From VXMF01 sp965206775 (GTDB lineage: Bacteria > Acidobacteriota > Terriglobia > Bryobacterales > UBA6623): a stretch of 64,000 nt of DNA. The DNA lies in the NCBI GenBank assembly GCA_965206775.1, contig CBDBKU010000003.1:3162001-3226000 (forward strand). The letters are read 5' to 3'. The notes beneath the pieces are model-generated. The model saw only the letters and a program-made list of their open reading frames with translations. It was not told where the DNA came from and made no database searches. Of the stretch, positions 34,498-43,018 are shown in pieces (position 1 is the stretch's first letter; every line of letters begins with the position of its first letter). A program made the position numbers and the translations under genes.

Positions 34498-35082
34498 CTA
34501 TCCGGAATACGCCGGGGCGCGGCCCGGAGCCCACTTGATATTGCAGCCCGCACTCGGGTACTGGGCGCCAGCCACTTTGTCTCCTGCGAGGACGGAATCG
34601 ATTGCGGCGCGCAAGTCCCTTCCATCCACCGGCACACCGTTGCCAGGGCGGCTCGCGTCGAGCCGACCGCGATACGCCAGCCTGTTGTCCGCGTCGAAGA
34701 GAAAGAAGTCGGGCGTGCACGCAGCCGTGTAGGCCTTGGCGACATCCTGCGATTCATCGTAGAGGTACGGGAACGAGAAGCCGAGATCTTCGGCCATCCC
34801 TTTGAGCTTGTCCGGAGCGTCCTGAGGGTGGCTGAGCACGCTGTTCGACGAGATTGCGACGATCCCAAGGCCTTCAGGCCGGTAGTCGTTGCCCAGGCTG
34901 GCCAACTCGTCCTGCACGTGAATGACGAACGGGCAGTGCGCGCAGATGAACATCACCAGCAAGCCTCGCTTGCCTTCGGAGACGTCTCCGAGCGACGTCG
35001 ATTGACCCGACACCGCGTCAACCAGGGAATAGTCAGGTGCTACCGTTCCGAGCGGCAGCATCGTGGATTCGGTTAACGACAC
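34498..35082 (-). CDS. thioredoxin-fold redoxin (PRX-like1 type)
   Basis: 194 residues from GTG 35082; ATG 35061 is an alternative. The AhpC/TSA-type core reads LPLGTVAPDYSLVD, then LLVMFICAHCPFVIHVQDEL with a CxxC motif (C-A-H-C), and later TAACTPDFFLFDADNRLAYRG. The CAHC motif and cis-Pro (CTPDFF) mark it as a redoxin of the single-domain group seen beside secreted oxidases. No signal peptide. It probably reduces a disulfide or peroxide; the partner is unknown. It is read in the same direction as the PQQ dehydrogenase, about 50 bases upstream of it. Confidence 0.85.
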   Translation of the reverse strand: MSLTESTMLPLGTVAPDYSLVDAVSGQSTSLGDVSEGKRGLLVMFICAHCPFVIHVQDELASLGNDYRPEGLGIVAISSNSVLSHPQDAPDKLKGMAEDLGFSFPYLYDESQDVAKAYTAACTPDFFLFDADNRLAYRGRLDASRPGNGVPVDGRDLRAAIDSVLAGDKVAGAQYPSAGCNIKWAPGRAPAYSG

Positions 35083-35109
35083 ATCGCGATTATACCGCCT
35101 CGGGGCGAT

Positions 35110-36051
35110 TCAACGGATTCGGAAGTTGTACCGCTGCGTGGCCTCGGAACCGGCAACGCGGTCCCGCAATCGCAGGACGACCGCGTACTGCCCTGTCGGA
35201 ATCGTTTCTTCAAGATCCAGCCGCAGCTTCGCGGGCAACCACAGCCGAGGGTAGAACGGCCTCCCTTCCTCGCCGCTGGACTCGAATGCGAACAGCTTCT
35301 TGCCTTCGGCATCGACTACCCAAGCATCGGATTCGACGTTGAACGTGTTGTTGTCCCTCGTCTTGTATCCGGTAATGAAGAATGCAGCCCAGATCTCCTC
35401 GCCAGGGCGGAACTCCGGACTAACGAGTGCGTCGCCGTTCTCGGCCTTCGAGAACCGGAAGTTGCGAATCAGCAGGTCGTCCGCCCGCTCCACTCGGTCT
35501 CCCTCGACCAGGACCGGAACTTCGGCGTCAACCGAGGAACCCGCGAGCTCGTCATGCACGGCGACGCGGACAACGTAGGTTCCGCCTCCGGCGTGGTCCG
35601 GAATGCGCGGCGAGTACCGGACGACCGGCATCCACTTCTTGTCCTGTGGGGCCAGTTCGGTGTCGAACTCCCCCGAGTCTGGAGAATAGAACCGTCTGCC
35701 GTCCGGATCGAGCGCCGCGACCTCGTAGCGCAGCAAGATCCGATCCGCCTCCCCAACGCGGTATCCCCTGATCTGGAAGTAAACGTAAATGCGCTCTCCG
35801 GGCAGGAATTGGCTATCGGCCGGGATGGCATAGCCGTCCCGGCTATCCAGCAGGTCCAGGTTCACGAGCTCCAACACAGGCTCGGGTTCCGAGGAATCGC
35901 TGGCCACATGCGTTGGCGGCCTAGGCTGCGAGAGCAAGGGGGCGGCGAACGCGAAGGCCACGCAGAGGAGCCCGAAGGCAGCGAACCAGGCCGAAGCAAT
36001 CCGCTCGGTCGCGGCAGGTAGGATTCCTCTCGAGTCCGGCGATAGGTCCAT
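35110..36051 (-). CDS. membrane-anchored protein with two related beta-sandwich domains
   Basis: 313 residues from ATG 36051. One membrane helix (WFAAFGLLCVAFAFAAPLL, about residues 22-40) anchors a periplasmic part. Two ~110-residue domains share a pattern: FLPGERIYVYFQIRGYRVG at ~83 and FRPGEEIWAAFFITGYKTR at ~215, each followed by strands about a processed DPDGRRFY or DAEGKKLF hairpin and ending GTYVVRVAVHD or GQYAVVLRLRD. This looks like an internal duplication of an Ig-like fold. I do not recognise a named family; similar proteins occur in Acidobacteria and Planctomycetes. Function unknown. Confidence 0.7.
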   Translation of the reverse strand: MDLSPDSRGILPAATERIASAWFAAFGLLCVAFAFAAPLLSQPRPPTHVASDSSEPEPVLELVNLDLLDSRDGYAIPADSQFLPGERIYVYFQIRGYRVGEADRILLRYEVAALDPDGRRFYSPDSGEFDTELAPQDKKWMPVVRYSPRIPDHAGGGTYVVRVAVHDELAGSSVDAEVPVLVEGDRVERADDLLIRNFRFSKAENGDALVSPEFRPGEEIWAAFFITGYKTRDNNTFNVESDAWVVDAEGKKLFAFESSGEEGRPFYPRLWLPAKLRLDLEETIPTGQYAVVLRLRDRVAGSEATQRYNFRIR

Positions 36052-36241
36052 GGTCTCGAGCGTCGAGTTCGCCGCGTCTACCCTCCATAGTAAGCCGAGA
36101 CGCGTCGAGCGGCTGCCAGTTCAGACGATTTCCCTGGACACTTCGGGTACAGTCGCCGGTGGCCTGGCCGCGTCGCGAAGCAGCCTCTAGGATGAACAAA
36201 GGCGCGCGGCGTCGGCGACAATGCAAGGACGGAGGAGCGAA

Positions 36242-37537
36242 ATGTCCGCTACAGACAGGGAATCGAGTGGCAATCCATCGAGGCGCGGATTCCTGCACGG
36301 CACGGCCGCAACGGCCGCCACCGCCAGCTTTCTGCGAGCTGCGGACGTCAGCCAAGAAATCAAGGTCGGCCTGGTCGGTTGCGGAGGCCGGGGCACGGGC
36401 GCTGCAGCGCAAGCCCTGCAAGCTGACGACTACGCGGTACTCACGGCCGTGGCCGACATCGACCGGGAGCGAGTGGATGGCTGTTTGGAAGCCGTAGAGA
36501 AGCGCCACGAAGGCAAGAACAAGGTCCGAGTCGACAGAAAGAATCGATTCCTAGGGCTTGACGCCTACCAGTCGGTGATCGACAGCGGCGTCGACGTGGT
36601 GCTTCTCGCAACGCCGCCGGGCTTTCGCCCGATGCACCTGCGGGCTTGCATCGAGGCGGGCAAACATGTGTTCTGCGAGAAGCCGATGGCGGTCGACGTG
36701 CCGGGAGTCCGCTCCGTTCTGGAAACCGTCAAGATGCCGGAGAGCGGGAAGCTCTCGCTCGTGGCTGGCTTCTGCTGGCGCTACAACACCATGCTGATTG
36801 AGGCAATGGACCAGGTTCACTCGGGCGCGATCGGCGACCTGGTCGCGTATTACGCGACGTACTACACGAACCCTGTCAAGCCCATGCCACCGGCATACGA
36901 GAGGCCGCTCGGCATGAGCGATGTCGAGTGGCAGATCCGCAACTGGTACAACTTCGTGTGGACATGCGGCGACGGCTTGGTAGAACAGGCCGTCCACAGC
37001 GTCGACAAGATCGCCTGGGCAATGGGGGACAAGCCGCCCGAAAGCTGCGTTGCAGTAGGCGGCCGCCAGATACCGGCTCACGACGGCAACATTTTCGACC
37101 ACTTCGAAGTGAACTACCTTTACCCGGAGGGTGTGCGGGCGTTCATGGGCTGCCGCCAGATTTCCGGCTGCCACCGCGAGAACGCCGACTACATCATTGG
37201 AACGAAAGGCAGGCTCACCATCGGCCGGGGTGTGATGCCACGGGTCGAGGGCGAGAATCCCTGGGTTTTCCGGGGGCAGCAGAACAACATGTACCAGGAA
37301 GAGCATGATGTCCTCTTCCGCGCAATCCGTCGCGGCGAGCCCGTGAACGACGGCGCGAGGATGGCTCACAGCACTCAACTCGCGATCCTCGGCCGGATGG
37401 CAGCATACACGGGCCAGGAACTCACCTGGGACCAGGCGATGCAGTCCGAGGAAAAGCGGTTTCCTGACAACTTGCGATGGAACATGACGCTGGACGTGCC
37501 GCCTCTCGCACGCCCAGGCTTAACGAAGTTCGCGTAA
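36242..37537 (+). CDS. Tat-exported Gfo/Idh/MocA-family oxidoreductase
   Basis: 431 residues from ATG 36242, preceded by GGAGGAG at the right distance (an in-frame ATG at 36221 would add seven). The twin-arginine signal is SRRGFLHGTAATAATASFLR, so the folded protein with its NAD(P) is exported. Rossmann motif VGLVGCGGRGTGAAA at ~42, EKP dinucleotide motif in GKHVFCEKPMAVDVPG, and the substrate-side His in GDGLVEQAVHSVDKIAW. Typical length of secreted sugar oxidoreductases of Bacteroidetes, Planctomycetes and Acidobacteria, where glycosidase and dehydrogenase roles are both known. It begins an operon with the SUMF1-like and ApbE genes. Confidence 0.9.
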   Translation: MSATDRESSGNPSRRGFLHGTAATAATASFLRAADVSQEIKVGLVGCGGRGTGAAAQALQADDYAVLTAVADIDRERVDGCLEAVEKRHEGKNKVRVDRKNRFLGLDAYQSVIDSGVDVVLLATPPGFRPMHLRACIEAGKHVFCEKPMAVDVPGVRSVLETVKMPESGKLSLVAGFCWRYNTMLIEAMDQVHSGAIGDLVAYYATYYTNPVKPMPPAYERPLGMSDVEWQIRNWYNFVWTCGDGLVEQAVHSVDKIAWAMGDKPPESCVAVGGRQIPAHDGNIFDHFEVNYLYPEGVRAFMGCRQISGCHRENADYIIGTKGRLTIGRGVMPRVEGENPWVFRGQQNNMYQEEHDVLFRAIRRGEPVNDGARMAHSTQLAILGRMAAYTGQELTWDQAMQSEEKRFPDNLRWNMTLDVPPLARPGLTKFA

Positions 37538-37539
37538 TC

Positions 37540-38889
37540 GTGCGAGGCCTGACCTTGCTGGCGCTGGCAGCCGCCCCGGCAGTCGCGGCTGTGGACTTCG
37601 ACAGTGAAATCCGCCCGCTGCTGGAATCCAAATGCCTGTCATGTCACCAGGAGTCGATCAAGCTCGGCAACCTGAGCCTGGAATCTGGCGAAGACGCAGT
37701 GCTGGGAGGGGTCAGCGGCCCCTCGGTCGTGGCGAGCGAGCCCGACAAGAGCCCGCTGATGGCTCGCCTGATCCTCCCGCCCGGCGCTCCGGGTGCGATG
37801 CCCCCGGCAGGTCCGCGTCTTACGGAACCCGAGCTGGCAGCCGTGCGTATGTGGATTCTCGAGGGAGCGCCCTGGTCGAGTCGCCTCCAGGTTTCGCAGG
37901 ACGCGTCGGCGCCTGCCGCGGACGATGCCGAAATGGCCCTGATTCGGAGAATTCACAGCCGGATCGAAAAGCGCATGAAGGACGACGGCGAGTACGGATT
38001 CGAAAACTACGACGAAGCCGTCCCCGGCACGGAGGTCGCGCTTCGCATGGTTCCGATTCCAGGCGGGGAGTTCACTCAGGGCACGCCGGACGGGGAGAGA
38101 GGCCGGAACGGAGACGAGGGCCCGCAGAGGCGGGTCCGTCTCGATGCGTTCTGGATGGCCGCGCACGAGATCAGCTGGGACGAGTTCCGCGGCTTCATGC
38201 TGCAAAAAGCGAACGGCTATACCGATCCCGACGACGTGGTCGCGGCCGTGTCGAGCCCCACACCTCCGTACATGGAAATGAGCTTCGGCATGGGAATCAA
38301 CGGCTACCCTGCCATCAGCATGACGCAGCACGCGGCCAGCAAGTACGCGCAGTGGCTGAGCGCCAGGACGGGTCGATTCTACCGACTCCCCACGGAGGCC
38401 GAATGGGAATACGCGTGCCGGGCCGGAAGCGACTCTGCATACGCCTTCGGGGATGACCCAGCGGCCCTCGGCGAGCATGCCTGGTACTGGGAGAACAGCA
38501 ACGCGCAGTACCAGCCGGTCGGCACCAAGAAGCCCAATGCCTGGGGGCTGCACGACATGCACGGAAACGTCTGGGAATGGACCCTGGACCTTCACGAGGC
38601 CCGCTACGAGAAACTCGGAGAGACAGAGGTCAATCCGTGGGCAATGGCGAAGAGCCTCTACCCGCGGGTCGTACGCGGCGGATCGTGGATGGACGACGCT
38701 CCGGCCCTGCGCTGCGGATCCCGACGCCCGTCTGATGAAGCTTGGAAGATGCAGGATCCCCAGTTGCCGAAGAGCATCTGGTATCACACTGACGCCCAGT
38801 GGCTCGGGTTCCGGCTCGTCCGTCCGGCCCGACTCCCGTCCCCTGAACAGATGCATGCCTACTGGAACTCGGCGACAGGCAAGGAGTAG
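37540..38889 (+). CDS. cytochrome c-type domain fused to formylglycine-generating-enzyme-like (SUMF1) domain
   Basis: 449 residues from GTG 37540, two bases after the preceding stop. Signal peptide LTLLALAAAPAVAA. Residues ~20-110 are a planctomycete-type cytochrome c with CLSCH and the tail ELAAVRMWILEGAPW. From ~160 comes a SUMF1 domain: MVPIPGGEFTQGTPDG, AHEISWDEFRGFM, RLPTEAEWEYACRAGS, GLHDMHGNVWEWTLD and RVVRGGSW. True sulfatase-activating enzymes use two Cys after GGSW; here the first position is Met (GGSWMDDAPALRCGSRR) and only the second Cys is present, so activation of sulfatases is doubtful. Its last 35 bases overlap the ApbE gene. Confidence 0.85.
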   Translation: MRGLTLLALAAAPAVAAVDFDSEIRPLLESKCLSCHQESIKLGNLSLESGEDAVLGGVSGPSVVASEPDKSPLMARLILPPGAPGAMPPAGPRLTEPELAAVRMWILEGAPWSSRLQVSQDASAPAADDAEMALIRRIHSRIEKRMKDDGEYGFENYDEAVPGTEVALRMVPIPGGEFTQGTPDGERGRNGDEGPQRRVRLDAFWMAAHEISWDEFRGFMLQKANGYTDPDDVVAAVSSPTPPYMEMSFGMGINGYPAISMTQHAASKYAQWLSARTGRFYRLPTEAEWEYACRAGSDSAYAFGDDPAALGEHAWYWENSNAQYQPVGTKKPNAWGLHDMHGNVWEWTLDLHEARYEKLGETEVNPWAMAKSLYPRVVRGGSWMDDAPALRCGSRRPSDEAWKMQDPQLPKSIWYHTDAQWLGFRLVRPARLPSPEQMHAYWNSATGKE

Positions 38890-39880
38890 GCTCGCGCTGG
38901 CGTGGATCGCCTCCGTTGGCCTGGCGGCGTTGCTGCCAAGCAATGCAAACGGTGCCTCGGCTCCTCGGCTGTTGGTCGCCGAGGAGCCCCACATGGGGGT
39001 GGTGGTGCGGATCAGCGCCTATTTCCCTCCGGAGATCGATCCGCCGAACGTGCTTCGGGGAGCTTTCGCCCGGGTTGGTTTCCTGTCTCGAAAGTTCTCG
39101 AGCTACAGGGAAGACTCAGAATTGCGGCGCGTCGAAGACAGCGCCTGGAGGGAGCAGACGCGACTCTCGCCAGAATTCGCTCATCTGCTCGGCCACGCCT
39201 TGCGGCTGGCCCGCAAGTCGGGCGGCGCGTTCGATCCAACACTGGGCAGAGTGACCAGGCTCATCCGCGCGCCAGGATGGCAGCGCGACGGCCCGACTGA
39301 GGAGGCGCTGCGAAAAGCCTGGGGCCTCACCGGATGGAGGCATGTCGAGCTGGACGCATCGAGTCGCGAGATATCGATAGCGCGCCGCGGACTGCAATTC
39401 GACCTGGGCGGCATTGCCAAGGGGTATGCCGCGGACGAGGCGCTTGCAACGCTGGAACGCGCCGGCGTGCGGCGGGCGATGGTAGCGGTCGCGGGCGATA
39501 TCGCTGTAGGCGATCCGCCGCCGGGCAAAGACGGATGGCGAATCGGTCTGGATGGCCTGGGTCCTCTCGGGTCAGTCGAACGCAAGCTGACGCTCACGAA
39601 TCAAGGTATCTCGACATCTGGAAGCAGGGAACGGTACTACCTGGCTGACGACAGGCGTTGCTCACATATCGTTTCGAGTTCCACCGACGGATGCACGGAC
39701 ACGTCCTTAGCCGCGAGCGTGGTCGCGCCCACAGCGCTGGAGGCGGACGGAATCGCGACCGCATTGATCGCTCTCGGCGAGGGAGAGTCCGGCGCGATTC
39801 TCGACGGGCGTCCCGACGTCTCCGTTTACTGGTCCGTGGATGATTTGACAAAGGCCTCGGCGGGCGCCGAGGATCCCTAG
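38855..39880 (+). CDS. ApbE-type FAD:protein FMN transferase
   Basis: 341 residues from ATG 38855, inside the end of the previous gene. A signal peptide lies at LALAWIASVGLAALLPSN. Flavin transferases attach FMN to Thr residues of periplasmic or membrane proteins such as NqrC/RnfG types. Motifs: AEEPHMGVVVRI at the start, KSGGAFDPTLGRV with the conserved Gly-Ala-Phe-Asp-Pro, LQFDLGGIAKGYAADEAL for the FAD site, and a metal-site-like TDTSLAASVVAPTALEADGI. Length and order fit ApbE. The gene belongs to the same operon as the oxidoreductase and the cytochrome/SUMF1 protein, suggesting a flavinylated electron-transfer partner. Confidence 0.88.
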   Translation: MPTGTRRQARSRLALAWIASVGLAALLPSNANGASAPRLLVAEEPHMGVVVRISAYFPPEIDPPNVLRGAFARVGFLSRKFSSYREDSELRRVEDSAWREQTRLSPEFAHLLGHALRLARKSGGAFDPTLGRVTRLIRAPGWQRDGPTEEALRKAWGLTGWRHVELDASSREISIARRGLQFDLGGIAKGYAADEALATLERAGVRRAMVAVAGDIAVGDPPPGKDGWRIGLDGLGPLGSVERKLTLTNQGISTSGSRERYYLADDRRCSHIVSSSTDGCTDTSLAASVVAPTALEADGIATALIALGEGESGAILDGRPDVSVYWSVDDLTKASAGAEDP

Positions 39881-40611
39881 ACCCGGCGACTCGGATCGGC
39901 TCCCCACAGGCGGATGCACCCTAGGAGACCGGCGACGTTGGAAACAAGTCGGACGTTCGCCGGGAGCAGGCCCTTCTGCACCTTGCTCGCGTTGCCGCCG
40001 CCGATGTAGAGGCGGCGGTAGTTGAACGCCTGCTCGAGCTGGCCGACTGCCTCCGCCAGGCGATGATTCCACTTGGACCTACCGTACCGGGCGAGGGCGG
40101 CGTTTCCCAGGCAGTCCTCGTAGGTCATGCTCTTGCGGAAGACGTGGTGGGCGATCTCGAGATTCGGCACGAGCCTGGTTTCGACGTACAGCGCCGACCC
40201 GAGACCAGTTCCAAGAGTCAGTACGAACTCGACGCCGGACCCTTCGATCACGGCCAGCCCCTGAACGTCTGCATCGTTTGCCACTCGCGCGGGCTTGCCG
40301 GTCATCGCCTCCAATTCCGCGCCAAAGTCGAATCCGACCCAATCGGAGTGAATGTTGACTGCCGTCAGCGTCACTCCTTTGGTGACGACACCCGGGAAAC
40401 CCGCGGCGACCCGGTCGAATTCCGGCTGGTCCGCGGCCATCTTCTCCAAGACAGCGAAGACTGCGCGCGGAGTCGCAGGCCTTGGCGTCTTGCAGCGTGA
40501 GCGAATATTGAGTGGCTCGCCGGACGGGCCGAGCGTCATCATCTTCAGCCCTGAGCCGCCGATGTCAATGGCTAGGGTCCGCGGAAGCGCCGCCATTCCA
40601 ACGTCTGCCAT
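39877..40611 (-). CDS. ROK-family glucokinase, polyphosphate-glucokinase-like
   Basis: 244 residues from ATG 40611; the longer frame upstream is poor in structure. N-terminal phosphate loop TLAIDIGGSGLKMM, then GFPGVVTKGVTL, the catalytic Asp region ARVANDADVQGLAVIEG, and LTLGTGLGSALYVETRLVPN with LEIAHH. These match polyphosphate/ATP glucokinases (PPGK). No HTH domain is present, so it is not a ROK repressor. It would make glucose-6-phosphate from glucose set free by polysaccharide breakdown. It overlaps the end of the ApbE gene by four bases, convergently. Confidence 0.85.
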   Translation of the reverse strand: MADVGMAALPRTLAIDIGGSGLKMMTLGPSGEPLNIRSRCKTPRPATPRAVFAVLEKMAADQPEFDRVAAGFPGVVTKGVTLTAVNIHSDWVGFDFGAELEAMTGKPARVANDADVQGLAVIEGSGVEFVLTLGTGLGSALYVETRLVPNLEIAHHVFRKSMTYEDCLGNAALARYGRSKWNHRLAEAVGQLEQAFNYRRLYIGGGNASKVQKGLLPANVRLVSNVAGLLGCIRLWGADPSRRV

Positions 40612-41226
40612 CGAGTGGTCTTGACCCGATTCTATCAGGCAGGGGCCCGCCCCCAGCGCAAACGAAATCCGAGGCCGGCCCGCGTGTGGAGCGGGAGCCC
40701 GCAAGCGTTTGCGGGATGCCGCAGGCATTCTTACGTCGACACGCTCTGGGGCGTCGCGACTTCCTCTCCATCCCCGCACTAGCCGCGCCTAGATACCCGA
40801 CCATCACGACGCATCTACTCGGCAGCGAGCCGGATGTCCCGAGAATGCCGGAAGTGCACGTTCCTCCAGCCTCGATCGGGCGGGACCCGCTGCACGCGAG
40901 CAAGGCATGGGAACAGTGCGACCACCTGCGCTCGCACCGAACCAGGTCAGCCCGCATATCAGATCCTTGCGGCCTCGAGTGATGCTGCAGCCCATCAATG
41001 CCAAGGTCGCGGGCCGGCCTTGGTTCGAGCAGCTGGGCGGCAAGATGTAAGAGCAACTGCTGACACCGGCTTACGGGAAGCTCGTTGATCGAAGAGGTCG
41101 AGTGATGGCGCGGTCACTCAAAGGAGACAAGAAGGTGGCCCGTCTCAGGTCTCCGCGCCGAGAGCCCAGACCAACTGGGCCGGCGCCAACACTCGCTCGC
41201 AGATTCCGCCGGAACTCTTGTGTCCG
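40612..41226. other. decayed region with scattered protein-like pieces
   Basis: On the plus strand a frame from about 40716 reads ALGRRDFLSIPALAA, which looks like a Tat signal, and from about 40965 another frame reads PRVMLQPINAKVAGRPWFEQ and TPAYGKLVDRRG, with stops between. These may be the broken remains of one exported protein. I could not name the family, and no complete gene is present. Confidence 0.35.
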
Positions 41227-42303
41227 CTAGTTGCTCGCCTGCTCATGCTCGACTCGGACGGTCCAGCGAAAGTCCTCACCGGGGTCGAGATAAATCAGTC
41301 CTTGCCGCTGAACAAGGGAGTTCTGCAGGCCGACCCAGGGCTCGGGGCTGAAGAAGCCGCTCCGTACGTCGCCCCACAGGTTGAAAAGTATCACCGGGTC
41401 CTCAGGTATTTGGCTGGCGTGGTGGGACACTCGAATCGTCAGGCCCGCTGGATCGCTGTACTCGACGTATGGCTCCTCACCTTCCGGATAGCCAGCTAGG
41501 GACGTAGGGACCAAGGCCGGATAGCCGCCGAGTTCGAATCCGTCCGCGTACGACAGGGGACGTGTCTCCCCTGTAGGGACGCCGTAGGCCGTCTTAAGGA
41601 GTTCCACGCTCGACGGACTCGTCAGCACCATCCCGGCAGGATCGCTTCCTTCCACGAGCGGAGCCAGGAACGTGATGTGATTGCCGATCGAGAAGAACAT
41701 GGGTTCGGTATTCTCAGGGGCCGACCGAACGATGTATCGCAGTTCGAGTGTACCCCCTTGAACTGAGTACTCGACGGTGCAATGAAAGCCGAACGGGTAC
41801 ATGGTGCGCGTCTCCGGGCTGTCGCGGAGGCTCAAGAGCGCTCGGGCCGACAACTCGTCGGCCGAAGTCTCGTCAACCTGCCACGGCAAGTCCCGGGCGA
41901 ACCCGTGAATCGGCATCTCGCGTCGGACGCCGCCATGCTCGTAGGCGCCGCCGTCAAAGTTCTCGCCCGAGCGGCGGCGTTCCTCCAAGTCGGGCGGGAA
42001 GTTGCGACCGGTTGCAGGCCAGAGGAACGGCCCCTTGCCGCCGAAACCTTGCCGGGAAGCGTAGTCGCGCGCTAGCTGAAGGGTCTCCAGCCAATCATCC
42101 CCGTGCATCACTCGCAAGCCGCTAAGTTCCCCGCCTTTGCTCGGTGCCACAGCAGCTTCGATGCCGCCCTCCTCGTCCCGGAGGACGACTAGTTCGGTCG
42201 CCGAGGCGTCGACGCTGACGGCAGTTTCCACCACATAGTTGGGTAGCGGCTCTTCCGGGGAGCACGCCGCAGCAAAGAGGACGAGGATCCAAGCATTTCG
42301 CAC
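41227..42303 (-). CDS. aldose-1-epimerase-like lipoprotein
   Basis: 358 residues from GTG 42303. The signal peptide ends in a lipobox (VLFAAACSP), so the protein is lipid-anchored. The galactose-mutarotase-like beta-sandwich is indicated by VAPSKGGELSGLRVM, KGPFLWPATGRNF, MPIHGFARDLPWQV (His typical of the family's active site), TMYPFGFHCTVEYSV and FFSIGNHITFLAPL. It interconverts alpha and beta anomers of a sugar or binds polysaccharide. The extracytoplasmic location fits the sulfatases and esterase of this region. A decayed gene precedes it on the other side. Confidence 0.85.
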   Translation of the reverse strand: MRNAWILVLFAAACSPEEPLPNYVVETAVSVDASATELVVLRDEEGGIEAAVAPSKGGELSGLRVMHGDDWLETLQLARDYASRQGFGGKGPFLWPATGRNFPPDLEERRRSGENFDGGAYEHGGVRREMPIHGFARDLPWQVDETSADELSARALLSLRDSPETRTMYPFGFHCTVEYSVQGGTLELRYIVRSAPENTEPMFFSIGNHITFLAPLVEGSDPAGMVLTSPSSVELLKTAYGVPTGETRPLSYADGFELGGYPALVPTSLAGYPEGEEPYVEYSDPAGLTIRVSHHASQIPEDPVILFNLWGDVRSGFFSPEPWVGLQNSLVQRQGLIYLDPGEDFRWTVRVEHEQASN

Positions 42304-42660
42304 GTTTGCCAGAATAGCGCGAGCTCGCCACGGTGGTACGGAATCCAGCTTCTCATCGTGATCTTCGGATAGTGTCGGCCGATCCCACAGGCAATGTCCC
42401 GAGAGGACTGGACGGGACCCACTGGTATGCATGTGTCATCCACCTGAAGCGGGCCTCGCCATCTGGGCGAGCACAACCTAGTCAAGCTATCGCCCGACCC
42501 TGGACACGGGATACTCCTAGACGAATCACAGCAACAAATGATCACCTGGTTGCCTTCAGGCAACGCTCGTTGCCGGCCCGGCCCAAGAGGGCTGAGCCAC
42601 CGAACACTCCGCTGGAGCCCCTGTCTTCAGCTAGACTGAGACCCGAGGACAGGTCCATTG
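42304..42660. other. intergenic region between the epimerase-like gene and AHSA1 gene
   Basis: Divergent promoters are expected. Nothing coding or repetitive could be supported. Confidence 0.4.
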
Positions 42661-43018
42661 GTGCAATCCGAATATGATGGCCCGCGGACATCGGTGCAAC
42701 TGTCACGTTGGTTCACTGCTGCGCCCGCGACGGTATTCGACGCATGGATCGACCCCCAAACCGCCTCCCAATGGCTATTCAATACGAAGACGAGCAAGAC
42801 TGTCTGTGAACTCGACCCGCGGCCAGGGGGCAAGTATAGAATCACTCGAACGCGCGGTGGAAAGCGGTACGTAGCCGTTGGCGAGTATCGCGTGGTCGAA
42901 CGGCCCGACCGCATTGTCTTCACGTTCGAAATGCCGCAGTTCGCGGCGGACACCGACACGGTCACCGTTGAACTCGGTCCCGATCGTGGAGGGTGCCTCC
43001 TTAGGGTCCGCGAATTAG
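42661..43018 (+). pseudogene. AHSA1/SRPBCC-domain gene, 5' part, cut by an ISAzo13-type element
   Basis: From GTG 42661 the frame encodes a SRPBCC fold of the AHSA1/YndB type: LSRWFTAAPATVFDAWIDPQ, ASQWLFNT, ELDPRPGGKYRITRTRGGKR, YVAVGEYRVVERPDRIVFTF, then VTVELGPDRGGCLLRVRE. The frame then runs a few codons into IS sequence and stops at 43041. The missing end lies at 44904-44998. Removing 43019-44903 restores one frame of about 150 residues, the normal length for the family. Such proteins bind lipids or small hydrophobic ligands. Confidence 0.8.
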
